Of a stretch of DNA of 64,000 nucleotides, positions 49,851 to 59,617 are shown piece by piece. The notes under the pieces are model-generated. The model saw nothing but the letters and a program-made list of their open reading frames with translations, did not search any database and had not been told where the DNA came from. Origin of the DNA: Alteromonas oceanisediminis (GTDB lineage Bacteria; Pseudomonadota; Gammaproteobacteria; Enterobacterales; Alteromonadaceae); assembly GCF_018474025.1 (NCBI RefSeq), contig NZ_JAHCTA010000006.1, positions 192,041 through 256,040 of the forward strand, in the 5' to 3' direction. The stretch's first letter is position 1; every line of letters begins with the position of its first letter. Position numbers and translations under genes: made by a program.

Positions 49851-51188
49851 ATGCAGCACTTTGAAGTTAACTTTGATGGCCTCGTCGGCCCCACCCATAA
49901 TTACGCGGGTCTATCCTATGGTAACGTCGCCTCGCTGAACAATGCAAACGCAAGTAGTAATCCAAAGCAAGCGGCGAAGCAAGGCCTTCAAAAAATGAAA
50001 GCATTGGCCGATCTGGGCATGGTGCAAGGTGTGCTAGCACCTCAGGAACGTCCAGACGTTTATGCGCTGCGCAGATTAGGGTTTACCGGCAGTGATGCTC
50101 GGGTGCTGAAAGATGCGTTTGAACAAGCGCCGCACATTTTCTTAGCCTGTTGCTCAGCCTCAAGTATGTGGACCGCCAATGCAGCGACCGTTTCGCCGAG
50201 CGCAGACACGCAGGACGGAAGAGTGCATTTCACCCCTGCCAATCTCACTAACAAATACCACCGTTCGCTTGAGCCAACGGTAACCGGCAATATTTTGAAA
50301 GCTATCTTTGCCAATGAGAAATACTTCGCGCATCACCTGCATTTACCCGACAACGAGCACTTTGGTGATGAGGGTGCGGCGAACCATACCCGCTTATGCA
50401 GTGAGTATGGGCACGCAGGCCTAGAGCTTTTCGTGTATGGCCGGCACGCCTTTGACAGCAGTAAACCTGCCCCGAAAAAATTCCCCGCCAGACATACTTT
50501 TGAAGCGTGTCAGGCTGTCACCCGACTGCACGGTTTAAGCGAAGAAAGCGTCGTGTACATCCAGCAAAACCCCGACGTCATTGATCAGGGTGTGTTTCAT
50601 AATGATGTTATTGCGGTAGGCAATCAGAATGTGTTGTTTTTCCATGAGCAAGCCTTCACCAATACGCAGCAAACATTGGATGAGATTAAACGTAAATTTG
50701 GCGACAGTCCTTTGCATTTAATTCAAGTGAATACCGCTGACGTCAGTGTGGCCGATGCCGTGAAAACCTATTTATTTAACACCCAGATCATCACGTTACC
50801 GAGTGGCGATATGGCGATAGTAGCGCCAACGGAATGCCAGGAAAACGACGCTGTGGCAAGCTATCTTAACCGTTTGGTCAGCCAGGGAACGCCGATCAAG
50901 GAAGTTAAGTATTTTGACGTGAAGCAAAGCATGCAAAACGGCGGCGGTCCGGCGTGTCTGCGACTGCGGGTTGCGATGAATGATCAGGAACTGGATGCAG
51001 TCAATCAATCCGCATTGATTAACGATGCACAATTTGAGCGCCTCAATCGTTGGGTCGATAAACACTACCGCGACACATTAAGCGTGCAGGATCTGTGCGA
51101 TCCTCAGTTGCTGATTGAGTCACGTACCGCGTTGGATGAGCTGACACAAATCATGAAGCTCGGCTCGGTCTATCCCTTTCAACAATAA
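49851..51188 (+). CDS. astB: N-succinylarginine dihydrolase
   Basis: 445 residues from ATG 49851; the longer frame (49800) adds 17 unmatched residues. Second step of the arginine succinyltransferase (AST) pathway: hydrolyses N2-succinylarginine to succinylornithine, CO2 and ammonia. [19 protein letters not shown] at the N-terminus, [11 protein letters not shown] in the middle, and [12 protein letters not shown] with the catalytic Cys near 365. Other ast genes are not adjacent here, unlike the single ast operon of E. coli. Confidence 0.95.
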   Translation: MQHFEVNFDGLVGPTHNYAGLSYGNVASLNNANASSNPKQAAKQGLQKMKALADLGMVQGVLAPQERPDVYALRRLGFTGSDARVLKDAFEQAPHIFLACCSASSMWTANAATVSPSADTQDGRVHFTPANLTNKYHRSLEPTVTGNILKAIFANEKYFAHHLHLPDNEHFGDEGAANHTRLCSEYGHAGLELFVYGRHAFDSSKPAPKKFPARHTFEACQAVTRLHGLSEESVVYIQQNPDVIDQGVFHNDVIAVGNQNVLFFHEQAFTNTQQTLDEIKRKFGDSPLHLIQVNTADVSVADAVKTYLFNTQIITLPSGDMAIVAPTECQENDAVASYLNRLVSQGTPIKEVKYFDVKQSMQNGGGPACLRLRVAMNDQELDAVNQSALINDAQFERLNRWVDKHYRDTLSVQDLCDPQLLIESRTALDELTQIMKLGSVYPFQQ

Positions 51189-51190
51189 TA

Positions 51191-51226
51191 AAAAGGCCTG
51201 AGCCCGTCGCCGGGGTCAGGCCTTAA
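51191..51226. terminator. Terminator between astB and the Ig-repeat lipoprotein
   Basis: AAGGCCTGA (51193-51201) pairs with TCAGGCCTT (51216-51224), with GC-rich loop. It is placed between two convergent genes and may serve both. T tracts are short. Confidence 0.65.
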
Positions 51227-51241
51227 TCTCTGCGATATACG

Positions 51242-53488
51242 TTAGAGCGTATCGCTACAGCTGGTTGATACACCATAAGGACTATCCGGTGGCGGCGAGG
51301 CTTCATCTTGCAGGTCATCAGCAGCAACCACTAAGCGCCAATACATATTTTCACTCGACTCACTGCCGGCTGACTCACCGGATGCCTCTATCAACACCTC
51401 TGTCCAGAAGCCAAATTGACGTGCGTAGCGCACAAACGCCATGGCCTGTCCATTTTCGTCCGTTGCCGCAGATTCAGTAATTGACACCACATTGCCCGGC
51501 GTCAGCATGCCATCACCATTCGTGTCCACATCTTCAGGGTCAAGAATGCCATTACCGTTAACATCTTCGTTAGGGCAGATTGCGTTGACAACAGGTACCC
51601 AAATACCTGGATCATCTACCCAGCGCCATGTTCCCTTCCGGTACACACCATCGTTTGCTGTTGGATTAGGCGGCGCGCGGAAGGTTAATGCGGTATTCGC
51701 AATAGGATTGCTATCAGGGTCAGTCACGAAAGCTGAGAACTCTTTGGTGTAGGTTGAGTCGTCGTCGTTTCGGATCAGGTTACCTGTACCAATGGAGATA
51801 TCAAACGGACGATCTCCCACCGTAAGTTCTGTACTGGAGAATACACTGGGTGTGTCATCCACCGTCGCGGTAACGATAACCATCTCGGACCCAGACACCG
51901 CATTGGACTCATACACCGTGGTTGCGATGCCGCGTCGATCCGTACGCCCTTGAGGGCTGGTCAGATTGCCATTACTGACATCATCCACATTAAAGTTGAT
52001 TAACTTATTGCGTACCAAATTACCCACCGGATCGCGAACCACTGCTGAAATTGTCGCCGTTTGACCATCCGGGCCAATCGCATCGGGGGTCGCGTTCACG
52101 TAAATTGCATTAGCTTGCGTTGCGATAAACGCCACTTTGAGTCTCGCCGATACCTGACGGTTCTGCGCATCTGTTCCGGTTGCAATGATATCGGCTTGCC
52201 CGGCACTGGTGCTGCGGATGGTAACATCTGCCTGACCATTCGCATCCGTGGACGTATCAGTGGACGCACTCACTATGGTTCCACGTGAGGTGGCGAAATC
52301 GATATTTCCTCCGGCAAATGGCACGCTATCGATTAACCAACGAACCGTCAGGGTAAAGTCTGAGTTAAGTGGAATGTCATCATTAACGTCGCTAATGTCA
52401 GGTGGGTTAACAAAGGTAAACTGGTCTTGCTGCACCGCGATATCAAACGTTTCCTGCGCGTTCAGCGCCGATGCAACAACAGTGTAGGTGCCGCTGGTCG
52501 AGCTACTAAATTGCAGCGTGGCGCCTCCACCCACATCAGTCAGCACAGACGTGGTGCTCAACACATCAGCGGTGACATCGGTACCCGCACTATTAAATGC
52601 ACTTACCGTAACCGTTTGAGCATTGATACCCTGATTATCCGAATCTTCTAAACGGATGGTAACGTCAACCGTATCATCAATAATGACCGAGCTTGCACTG
52701 TTGACGGTAATTTCAGTGCCGACAACCGCAACGTCGACCGTTTCCTGCAAAAATACGCCATCCGTAATTTCTGCGGTGGCGATAATCGTACGATTCTGTC
52801 GATTCCCGCCAGTTCGCAGAGTCGCCCGAGCAACACCATCCACATCGGTCACCGGTTGACTGCGCATGACGGCAGCACCTGCATTGGCAGAAAAATCAAC
52901 GGTAACCCCTTCCAGTAGTACATTGCGATCGTTTTTAACAATCGCGGTCAATTCGATTTCATCTGAACCACTTGAGGAGAGTTGCGGAGAATCTGCGAAA
53001 AGTTGTAGGCTGGCAGGCAAGTCCTGCTCAACCACAGTGCCGCTGGAGGTGAAGCCTGCTTGCGCAGTTAGGTCACCCAAGGAGGCTACAACCACGCCAC
53101 CGCCTGAGTCATCGCCTACCGTAATGCCTATCGATGCAACCCCATCACTGCCGGTCACGGCAGTGCCGCTGTCATTATTGAATGCTGCAAGCCCCTCTGG
53201 CGTGAATGAGAAGTTGATTAACTCGCCTTCTACGGCATTACCATCTTGATCAGTGACTGATGCACGCGCCGTTAATGAAGACTCAGCACTTAGATCACTG
53301 GCGGGTTGGCCGTTGGCGTCAACCAAGCTGACACTCAAGCTCAATACCGTGGTCGGCGGTGGGTTTGGCGTACCGCCGCCACCGTTACTGCCGTCGGTAA
53401 TTCCACCACCGCCGCCGCACGCACTGACTAGAAACAGAGTGCAAATGAATAAAAAAGATCTAACAACCGATGGCAACATATCGTTCAT
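51242..53488 (-). CDS. Large lipoprotein with bacterial Ig-like (Big_1/invasin) repeats
   Basis: 748 residues. Signal with lipobox LVSAC then a Gly-rich GGGGG linker and PNPPP spacer, so surface-tethered. About six Ig-like repeats (~45-560), each with strand patterns such as LSVSLVDANGQPASDL, VTGSDGVASIGITV, and DVDGVARATLRTGG. The C-terminal part includes DVNGNGILDPEDVDTNGDGM (~660), two DxNGxG loops like a dockerin/EF-hand pair and likely Ca2+-binding. A surface adhesin or structural protein is likely; no catalytic domain is seen. Confidence 0.82.
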   Translation of the reverse strand: MNDMLPSVVRSFLFICTLFLVSACGGGGGITDGSNGGGGTPNPPPTTVLSLSVSLVDANGQPASDLSAESSLTARASVTDQDGNAVEGELINFSFTPEGLAAFNNDSGTAVTGSDGVASIGITVGDDSGGGVVVASLGDLTAQAGFTSSGTVVEQDLPASLQLFADSPQLSSSGSDEIELTAIVKNDRNVLLEGVTVDFSANAGAAVMRSQPVTDVDGVARATLRTGGNRQNRTIIATAEITDGVFLQETVDVAVVGTEITVNSASSVIIDDTVDVTIRLEDSDNQGINAQTVTVSAFNSAGTDVTADVLSTTSVLTDVGGGATLQFSSSTSGTYTVVASALNAQETFDIAVQQDQFTFVNPPDISDVNDDIPLNSDFTLTVRWLIDSVPFAGGNIDFATSRGTIVSASTDTSTDANGQADVTIRSTSAGQADIIATGTDAQNRQVSARLKVAFIATQANAIYVNATPDAIGPDGQTATISAVVRDPVGNLVRNKLINFNVDDVSNGNLTSPQGRTDRRGIATTVYESNAVSGSEMVIVTATVDDTPSVFSSTELTVGDRPFDISIGTGNLIRNDDDSTYTKEFSAFVTDPDSNPIANTALTFRAPPNPTANDGVYRKGTWRWVDDPGIWVPVVNAICPNEDVNGNGILDPEDVDTNGDGMLTPGNVVSITESAATDENGQAMAFVRYARQFGFWTEVLIEASGESAGSESSENMYWRLVVAADDLQDEASPPPDSPYGVSTSCSDTL

Positions 53489-53607
53489 TCCGTTTTCCCC
53501 GCTGTGATAAGCATCAAAATACCACAGTTTGGTGTGTTAAAAGGTTCAGGTTAACAAGCAAACTTGCTAGGCTATCCGCTACAACAACAATAACACTCGG
53601 ATATTGC

Positions 53608-54957
53608 ATGTCTGACGATTCTACTAAATATAGCCTAACCGCACGCATTTTTATCGGCATGATTGCCGGGATCGTGACGGGAAGTCTGCTTCAATTACTG
53701 TTTGATGATAACGGAGATTTCACCTTTAGCCTATTTGGGTTGAGCGTATCCACGTATACGATTCTAGTAGACGGTATATTTTCGACCTTGGGTACTATCT
53801 TTATAGCCAGTTTGAAAATGCTGGTTGTGCCGTTGGTTTTTGTGTCGCTGGTGTGTGGTACCAGCAGCTTGAGTGAACCCAGCAAACTGGGGCGACTTGG
53901 TGGAAAATCGATCGGTATGTACATACTTACCACGAGTATTGCAGTGAGCTTAGCCATGTTCATGGCGTTACTAATCACGCCAGGGTCCGGGGTTGAAAGA
54001 CCCACTGATGCAGTATTTGACGCAAAGGAAGCCCCGCCGTTATCAGAAGTCTTTATCAATATGTTTCCGTCCAACCCAATCAATTCGATGGCAGAAGGCA
54101 ATATGTTGCAAATCATCGTGTTTGCGGTGCTATTTGGTATCGCCATGGCGATGACGGGTGACGCGGGAAAGCGGATCGCCAATTTCTTTGAAGATATCAA
54201 CACGGTGATCATGAAGTTGGTGACCATCATTATGAATCTGGCTCCGTATGGGGTATTCGTACTGATGGCAAAATTGTTCTCCACCGTCGGTGCCGATATG
54301 TTGCAAAGCCTGGCATCCTATTTCTTCTTAGTCTTCTTTGTCCTCATCGGTCATGCGGTGATTACGTATCCTACGTTGTTGAAATTGTTTACGGGGCTCA
54401 ATCCGTTAGTATTGTTTCGCAAAATGCGTGACGCAGCCCTGTTTGCGTTTAGCACATCCAGCAGTAGCGCAACCTTACCTGTTACGCTAGAAACAGCGCG
54501 ATTCAAGCTTGGGGTCAAACCCAGTGTTTCCTCGTTTACTATTCCTCTAGGTGCCACCATCAATATGGACGGTACTGCCATTATGCAGGGCGTTGCTACC
54601 GTGTTCATTGCTCAGGTGTACGGCGTCGATCTCAGTACGACGGATCTTCTGATGGTCGTGCTTACCGCAACGCTAGCGTCAATTGGTACTGCTGGCGTAC
54701 CCGGTGTCGGATTAATCATGCTGGCGATGGTGTTGCAGCAGGTTAACTTACCGGTTGAAGGCATTGTTTTGATTATTGGGGTTGACCGTTTGCTAGATAT
54801 GACTCGCACTGTCGTCAATATAACCGGCGATTGTACGGTGGCCTGTATCGTTGCTCACAGCGAGAAGGAACTTGACTACGAGGTGTACAATGATCCGGAT
54901 GCAGGTGCTAAAAAAGAGTCAGTTGATTTTAAAGATTTCAAACACAATGAACCATAA
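53608..54957 (+). CDS. Dicarboxylate/amino-acid:cation symporter (DAACS family)
   Basis: 449 residues from ATG 53608; an earlier in-frame start at 53470 would run antisense through the lipoprotein start and is rejected. Inner-membrane sodium- or proton-coupled glutamate/aspartate/C4-dicarboxylate uptake. TM-rich, with the serine-rich hairpin SSSSATLPVTLE, NMDGTAIMQG substrate/cation motif, and DRLLDMTRTVVNITGD near the C-terminus. The exact substrate (Glu, Asp, dicarboxylate) is not resolvable. Confidence 0.93.
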   Translation: MSDDSTKYSLTARIFIGMIAGIVTGSLLQLLFDDNGDFTFSLFGLSVSTYTILVDGIFSTLGTIFIASLKMLVVPLVFVSLVCGTSSLSEPSKLGRLGGKSIGMYILTTSIAVSLAMFMALLITPGSGVERPTDAVFDAKEAPPLSEVFINMFPSNPINSMAEGNMLQIIVFAVLFGIAMAMTGDAGKRIANFFEDINTVIMKLVTIIMNLAPYGVFVLMAKLFSTVGADMLQSLASYFFLVFFVLIGHAVITYPTLLKLFTGLNPLVLFRKMRDAALFAFSTSSSSATLPVTLETARFKLGVKPSVSSFTIPLGATINMDGTAIMQGVATVFIAQVYGVDLSTTDLLMVVLTATLASIGTAGVPGVGLIMLAMVLQQVNLPVEGIVLIIGVDRLLDMTRTVVNITGDCTVACIVAHSEKELDYEVYNDPDAGAKKESVDFKDFKHNEP

Positions 54958-54989
54958 AGCTCTGGTACAGTACTGAATAGCCCACACAG

Positions 54990-55018
54990 AGGCCGCTGAC
55001 TTTGTCGCGGCCTTTTTT
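54990..55018 (+). terminator. Rho-independent terminator after the symporter gene
   Basis: AGGCCGC-tgactttgtc-GCGGCCT followed by TTTTT, 33 bases after the symporter stop: GC-rich 7-bp stem with T tract. Confidence 0.85.
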
Positions 55019-55512
55019 ATACCCCTGTTAAATCTACCAGCAGGTCTATCGCTGTGTTTCGGATTGGGTACATTTTATCACGTTGAAATAGTTAACCTGA
55101 ATTTGGGATAAGTATCGCTGTCCAGCAGCGCCCTAGACCTCGATATTCTGCGTTTCTCGAGCTCGAAAGAACCCGTTATTCCTTCACGTGAGTACCTTGA
55201 TCTCGAGGTTTCGGCCACCACTGGATAGCGTCAATCAAAATATGCAATAAATTCATAGGATTGCAGATATTTTTATCCCAAATTCAGGTTAGTTGGATTT
55301 ATCCTAAAAACAGCCTTTGTCACACCACGGTGAAGATGCTTTGCGACAGTTTCACCACCAATTTTGTGGGATATACACCCTCACGTAGCGATAACCGCCT
55401 GTAAAATAGTGAGTTTACAATGTGGCATGCTTTATGGAATAGCGGTAGTAAGACGGAAGTCTACGCAGCCATCAAGCCTGATGGCAGAATAAAAATTTGC
55501 GAGGAATTGACC
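55019..55512. other. Gap between symporter and secreted EF-hand gene, including a MITE
   Basis: About 494 bases. The central part, 55094-55290, is a small inverted-repeat element (listed separately). The segment after 55295 carries the promoter/leader of the EF-hand gene. Nothing else is recognised. Confidence 0.5.
55094..55290. mobile_element. MITE-like non-autonomous element, 197 bp
   Basis: Perfect 18-bp terminal inverted repeats: AACCTGAATTTGGGATAA at 55094-55111 and TTATCCCAAATTCAGGTT at 55273-55290. A 4-bp direct duplication AGTT flanks them (55090-55093 and 55291-55294). The interior (161 bp) contains no transposase; it holds a short minus-strand frame (55176-55256, 26 codons, beginning MNLLHILIDAIQWW). 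This is the structure of a recently moved miniature inverted-repeat element depending on a transposase in trans. IS family not identified. Confidence 0.8.
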
Positions 55513-55761
55513 ATGAACTCATTAAAAAGAAATAGCATGATACTGACCACAGCCGTTTGTTTTGCCTGCGCTTTATCCTCATCACCTGCCTTCGCAGAAG
55601 ATGACTTATTCACAAGTTTAGACACTAACGCCGACGGCGTTATCTCGAAAACTGAGGCAAAAGCTCATTCTACCTTAAGTGAAATGTTCGACATGGTGGA
55701 CACGAACGCTGATGGCTTTATCAGTGAATCTGAATTTGCCAGCTCAGGTTTACCCTACTAA
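55513..55761 (+). CDS. Secreted EF-hand calcium-binding protein
   Basis: 82 residues from ATG 55513 behind GAGGAATTG. Signal peptide about 1-27 (LTTAVCFACALSSSPAFA). Two EF-hand loops: DTNADGVISKTEA (~36-48) and DTNADGFISESEF (~62-74), with Asp/Asn at the coordinating positions. Predicted periplasmic Ca2+ binder. The upstream frame beginning at 55420 is rejected because the ribosome-binding site and signal fix the start at 55513. Confidence 0.88.
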   Translation: MNSLKRNSMILTTAVCFACALSSSPAFAEDDLFTSLDTNADGVISKTEAKAHSTLSEMFDMVDTNADGFISESEFASSGLPY

Positions 55762-55774
55762 GACCTGTTAAGCG

Positions 55775-57019
55775 TTAGTGACTTAACGCTTCGGCGGGTT
55801 GTATCTTGGCGGCTTTTGCCGCCGGATACAATGTCGCCCACACACACAAGACCAGCGCAACTGACACGGTCACGACCACATCCAGCCATTCAAGTTGAGA
55901 GGGGAGAAAGTCCACAAAATAAATATCGCCGGAGAGCAACGAAACGCCCAGTGTCTGTTCAAGCGCACGGATCCAGTCAGACAAATTCAGCGCCAATATC
56001 ACACCCAACAGAGAACCGGCGAAAATTCCCAACACACCATTAAACAAGCCCTGTAAAACAAATACGACCTTAATCGCGCGATTATTCATCCCCATGGTTT
56101 TCAATATCGCCACTGCGCTACGCTTCTCTTCAACGGTCATTACCAACCCGGAGATAATGTTAAAGCAGGCCACAGCGATCACTAGAATGAGCGCGATGTA
56201 AATGATCACGCGAACCAACTGAATATCCTGATACAGGTGACCTTGTGTGCGTGTCCAATCTGACATAAACACCGCTTGCTGAAATGAATAACCAATTTCA
56301 CGCATCACTGCACGGGCATTAAATGGCTCAACCAGTTCAAAACGCAACCCCTGAGCACCGTGGTCAATTGATAATTCATCCGCAACTAACGACAGTGGTA
56401 CGAATCCCAGCTGATTGTCTAATTCACCGCCAATCGACACCTGACCCACCACATTCAACCAGACACTCTGAGGCGCTTTAAAAGACAAGTCATCGGTAAT
56501 TGAAGGGATGAGTAGCTGAACTTTATCCCCCTGTTGCAACGACAACTGCTGCATAATTCCCTTGCCGAGTATCAACGCTCGAGGATCCCGAGAGAATTGA
56601 GCAATGGTGGTATCGTCCAAGTAATCAAATAGCCTGTTTTGAGCAGCATATTGTGGGTCAAGCGCAGTCAGTTCGATCGCTTTCATCTTGTCTGCTTGTT
56701 GTAGCATCCCCGTTAAGGTGGCGTAGGGTTGAACGGACTTCACTGACGCTAGCTCACTTAACTGCGTTGCTTCCACCTGCCAATTCTCAATACCGTCTGG
56801 CGAGACGGCGTATAGTTCACCATGAGGGATCAACGCTAACAACCGCTGTTCCAGCTCACGCTCAAATCCATTCATTACCGACAGCAGCAAGATCAGAACA
56901 CAACAACCCAGACCAATTCCGAAGGTTGAAGACAACGAAATAAATGACACATAACCTTGTGACTGTTTACTTTTTCGAAAACGCAGCGCAATGGTGAGTG
57001 GTAATGAACTAAAAATCAT
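55775..57019 (-). CDS. lolE: Lipoprotein-releasing ABC transporter permease (LolC/LolE family)
   Basis: 414 residues. N-terminal FRKSKQSQGYVSFISLSSTFGIGLGCCVLILLLSVMNGFERELEQRLLAL fits LolC/E (TM1 and start of the periplasmic domain); three further membrane spans (~255-290, 310-340, 375-405). With LolD it releases lipoproteins from the inner membrane to LolA. LolE is favoured over LolC only tentatively. Start 4 bases after lolD. No second permease gene is adjacent, unlike the lolCDE order. Confidence 0.88.
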   Translation of the reverse strand: MIFSSLPLTIALRFRKSKQSQGYVSFISLSSTFGIGLGCCVLILLLSVMNGFERELEQRLLALIPHGELYAVSPDGIENWQVEATQLSELASVKSVQPYATLTGMLQQADKMKAIELTALDPQYAAQNRLFDYLDDTTIAQFSRDPRALILGKGIMQQLSLQQGDKVQLLIPSITDDLSFKAPQSVWLNVVGQVSIGGELDNQLGFVPLSLVADELSIDHGAQGLRFELVEPFNARAVMREIGYSFQQAVFMSDWTRTQGHLYQDIQLVRVIIYIALILVIAVACFNIISGLVMTVEEKRSAVAILKTMGMNNRAIKVVFVLQGLFNGVLGIFAGSLLGVILALNLSDWIRALEQTLGVSLLSGDIYFVDFLPSQLEWLDVVVTVSVALVLCVWATLYPAAKAAKIQPAEALSH

Positions 57020-57023
57020 GGCG

Positions 57024-57704
57024 TTATGGCGCCTCTTTCAAAAAGCCATCGCTTAACGTCATGATGCGATCAAATTGCTGCGCCATTTGTGTGTCATGCG
57101 TCACAACGATGAACGCGGTATTCAATGAGTCACGTAATTCAGATAATAGCGTAGCGATCGACTCACCCGTGGATTTGTCTAAATTGCCGGTTGGTTCATC
57201 GGCCAGAACCAACTTCGGCTCGTTGATCACCGCTCGTGCAATAGCCACACGTTGCCGCTCTCCCCCGGATAATTCACTGGGTTTATGATGTTGGCGGTGT
57301 GACAGATTCACTCTGTCAAGCATAGTGGCGGCTTGTTGCAACGCTGTAGTCGGCTTTAAGCCTGCTATCAAAAGGGGCATGGCGACATTTTCTACCGCGG
57401 AAAACTCAGGTAGCAAGTGATGAAATTGATAGACAAAGCCCAAATGCTTATTTCGAAACGCGGCCTGTTTTGCATCTGCCAATGAGAAAAGTGCTTCTCC
57501 ATCAATCAAAACGTCGCCCTCGCTGGGTCTATCCAGCGCGCCCAAAATATGCAGAAGTGTGGATTTTCCCGAGCCGCTACTGCCTAAAATGGCAACCTGC
57601 TCCCCGTGATGGATTGAAAAGCTAACCTTGTTGAGTACGTTGACCGTGGATTTACCGTCCTGAAAACGCTTGCTAACTGAGCGGCACTGCAACAGTGATG
57701 ACAT
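57024..57704 (-). CDS. lolD: Lipoprotein-releasing ABC transporter ATPase LolD
   Basis: 226 residues from ATG 57704; an in-frame TTG at 57719 is rejected. Walker [11 protein letters not shown]-loop, signature [14 protein letters not shown], Walker [13 protein letters not shown], and H-loop [23 protein letters not shown] at about 85-105 is typical of LolD. It powers the permease gene that follows by 4 bases. The two tRNA-Asp genes stand upstream on the same strand. Confidence 0.94.
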   Translation of the reverse strand: MSSLLQCRSVSKRFQDGKSTVNVLNKVSFSIHHGEQVAILGSSGSGKSTLLHILGALDRPSEGDVLIDGEALFSLADAKQAAFRNKHLGFVYQFHHLLPEFSAVENVAMPLLIAGLKPTTALQQAATMLDRVNLSHRQHHKPSELSGGERQRVAIARAVINEPKLVLADEPTGNLDKSTGESIATLLSELRDSLNTAFIVVTHDTQMAQQFDRIMTLSDGFLKEAP

Positions 57705-57835
57705 AAGATACCGGAACAAACTGATTTGCTAAATGATACCGCAATTGACGCGCAGTAAGCAGCTTAAACACGAAAAAATAACGGTGCTTTTTAGGGTCTG
57801 CCCTAGCGTAAGATCAATAGAAAATTGCAAATGAA

Positions 57836-57912
57836 TGGCGGAGTGGACGGGACTCGAACCCGCGACCCCCGGCGTGACAGGCCGGTATTCTAACCAACTG
57901 AACTACCACTCC
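57836..57912 (-). tRNA. tRNA-Asp (GTC), copy 2
   Basis: 77 bases including encoded 3' CCA. Acceptor GGAGTGG pairs with CCACTCC; D-arm TTCAGTTGGTTAGAA, anticodon loop CCTGTCACG (anticodon GTC), T-loop GGTTCGAGTCC. It differs from the neighbouring copy by a compensated T-A/C-G pair in the acceptor stem. Confidence 0.97.
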
Positions 57913-57931
57913 GCACAGGGGATTCAAATAA

Positions 57932-58008
57932 TGGCGGAGCGGACGGGACTCGAACCCGCGACCCCCGGCGTGACAGGCCGGTATTCTAACCAACTGAACT
58001 ACCGCTCC
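57932..58008 (-). tRNA. tRNA-Asp (GTC), copy 1
   Basis: 77 bases with encoded CCA, acceptor GGAGCGG with CCGCTCC, anticodon GTC in CCTGTCACG. It is transcribed before the second copy (19-base spacer), so the two are probably one transcript. Protein frames on the opposite strand across both genes are artefacts. Confidence 0.97.
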
Positions 58009-58173
58009 ACATTTATCAACAAAAACAATAAGTTATTCAACATGCTAGATGTGCTTCCCTCATTGCGGCGCAGATGATACGGGTTAGGCACAAACGAGTC
58101 AACGGTTTTTTGGTGCAAACTCTGCCCAAAGCGCTCGATTGCTGCTATTTCCAGCGATCCACGTCACCAACGT

Positions 58174-59598
58174 TTACTTTTTAAACGGCAATCTTGATAT
58201 CAATCGCGCAAAGACCCCTTTTTTCTGTGCATCCTCAAGGCTGTTTAGCTCGAGATTATTCGGGCTCAATCCGCTTGCCGTTTTTTGGCGTTTAAGCAGC
58301 ACCACCACGCCAGCCACGATGATACCTACGCCTATAATCGAGCCATTCACTACCACTATCCAAAACAGCAGGTCTGGCGATTCATCGGCATTTGCACTGG
58401 GCTGCTTCATCACTGTCTGAGCATCTGCATTCATTGAGTGCGTAGGGCCTTGTGCACGCTGAGTCATTCCATCAGTGCTTTCGCTTGATGTACCGTCGTC
58501 GACGCCTGTTGCAACGGGTTCAGGTTCGGGTTCAGTGGTGGCAAAAGTATATTCAGGCACGTCTAAAATAAAGTCCCGACCGTCAACCGTTTTGCCATAG
58601 GCCGTCACTTTGACCCGAAAAACCCCGTATTCGTAGTTAACCACAAGGTGCTCTCGTGTGTCAGCTGAGAGTTCAGTTAACGAGAAGTTTTGAATATCAC
58701 CGTTTGGAAAGCGAACTTTGCCGTCGATCAGGAGAGATGACATATCGACCAGTTCGCGTTCTGCGTCAATCAACAATTTATGATACCCCTCCCCACCACC
58801 GTCTTTTTCAACATCAATACGGATAGGGTTGGGATGAAGGATCAGCGGTTCACCGACTTGTTCTCGCGTAAACATTGGCGTTGTCACGCGGAACAGTGGA
58901 CGCCACTCCCCCGCTGCGATAGCGAGATTAAACTGCCCCGTAAATGTGCCGTCCAATGGCGCTTCATCCATGCCCAAACCATTGTCTTCAAAGGTAGCAA
59001 CGATTTCGCTGCTTGCCCCGAAGTTGTCAAAGTTTGGATTATTACTGCTGGCCAGTTCGATAGACAGTGTCACTACGTCACGAAATTGACTGTAGTTGAT
59101 CGGCTCTTCGCCGTTGGTCAGATAGGCTGTTTGCTTAAGGATCTCACCTGAAAAAATCATTGACGGTAAGGGTTCAGCGTGCAATACGATATCGGACAGC
59201 ACCATCACACGACTATTCGGCAGAATTTGTCCGACCGCCTGCCACGGCCCGGGCGTAGGATTCTTGATATTGATCATATCGTAGGTGTTCGAGTCATACC
59301 AAAAGATGTCTTGTTCATCCGCCTGCGATTGAAATATCTTTGAGCCGTCCGGTCTAACCAAAACCACAGGGGCTGAACCAAATTCACGGAAAAACACCAA
59401 GGTGATTTCATCAACCTTGTAGTCGATGCGAAAGCGATTTTGCAATAACTTAATACTGTTGTGATATTCCCCGCCCAATTCAGTCAAAGGGCTGGGTCGA
59501 CTCTCAGCGACATCCTCATTTTGCTGAGCACCGAGTCGCAGAGGCAATACTGCAATGCACAAGTACAACAGGCACAATGAGTAACCTTGTCTAAGCAT
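58174..59598 (-). CDS. TIGR03503-family membrane-anchored protein
   Basis: 474 residues from ATG 59598. N-terminal signal (GYSLCLLYLCIAVLPLRLGAQ), a long extracytoplasmic beta-rich region with an Ig/VWA-associated look (TPGPWQAVGQILPNSRVM, DDGLGMDEAP-type insert NGLGMDEAPLDGTFTGQF), a linker rich in Glu/Pro, and one C-terminal membrane span (LLFWIVVVNGSIIGVGIIVAGVVVLL) before a basic tail. Matches TIGR03503 proteins of Vibrio/Shewanella/Alteromonas, function unknown. The in-frame start at 59673 would overlap dnaQ. Confidence 0.78.
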   Translation of the reverse strand: MLRQGYSLCLLYLCIAVLPLRLGAQQNEDVAESRPSPLTELGGEYHNSIKLLQNRFRIDYKVDEITLVFFREFGSAPVVLVRPDGSKIFQSQADEQDIFWYDSNTYDMINIKNPTPGPWQAVGQILPNSRVMVLSDIVLHAEPLPSMIFSGEILKQTAYLTNGEEPINYSQFRDVVTLSIELASSNNPNFDNFGASSEIVATFEDNGLGMDEAPLDGTFTGQFNLAIAAGEWRPLFRVTTPMFTREQVGEPLILHPNPIRIDVEKDGGGEGYHKLLIDAERELVDMSSLLIDGKVRFPNGDIQNFSLTELSADTREHLVVNYEYGVFRVKVTAYGKTVDGRDFILDVPEYTFATTEPEPEPVATGVDDGTSSESTDGMTQRAQGPTHSMNADAQTVMKQPSANADESPDLLFWIVVVNGSIIGVGIIVAGVVVLLKRQKTASGLSPNNLELNSLEDAQKKGVFARLISRLPFKK

Positions 59599-59617
59599 GT
59601 TCAAGCGTGTTCTACCC

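Noticed and set aside
53470-53607. N-terminal extension of the symporter
   Set aside because: Would overlap the divergent lipoprotein start and lacks homology; ATG 53608 begins the conserved protein.
57835-58077. 80-codon plus-strand frame (MAEWTGLEPATPGVTG...) over the tRNA region
   Set aside because: It is the antisense reading of the two tRNA-Asp genes; this repeated peptide is a well-known annotation artefact.
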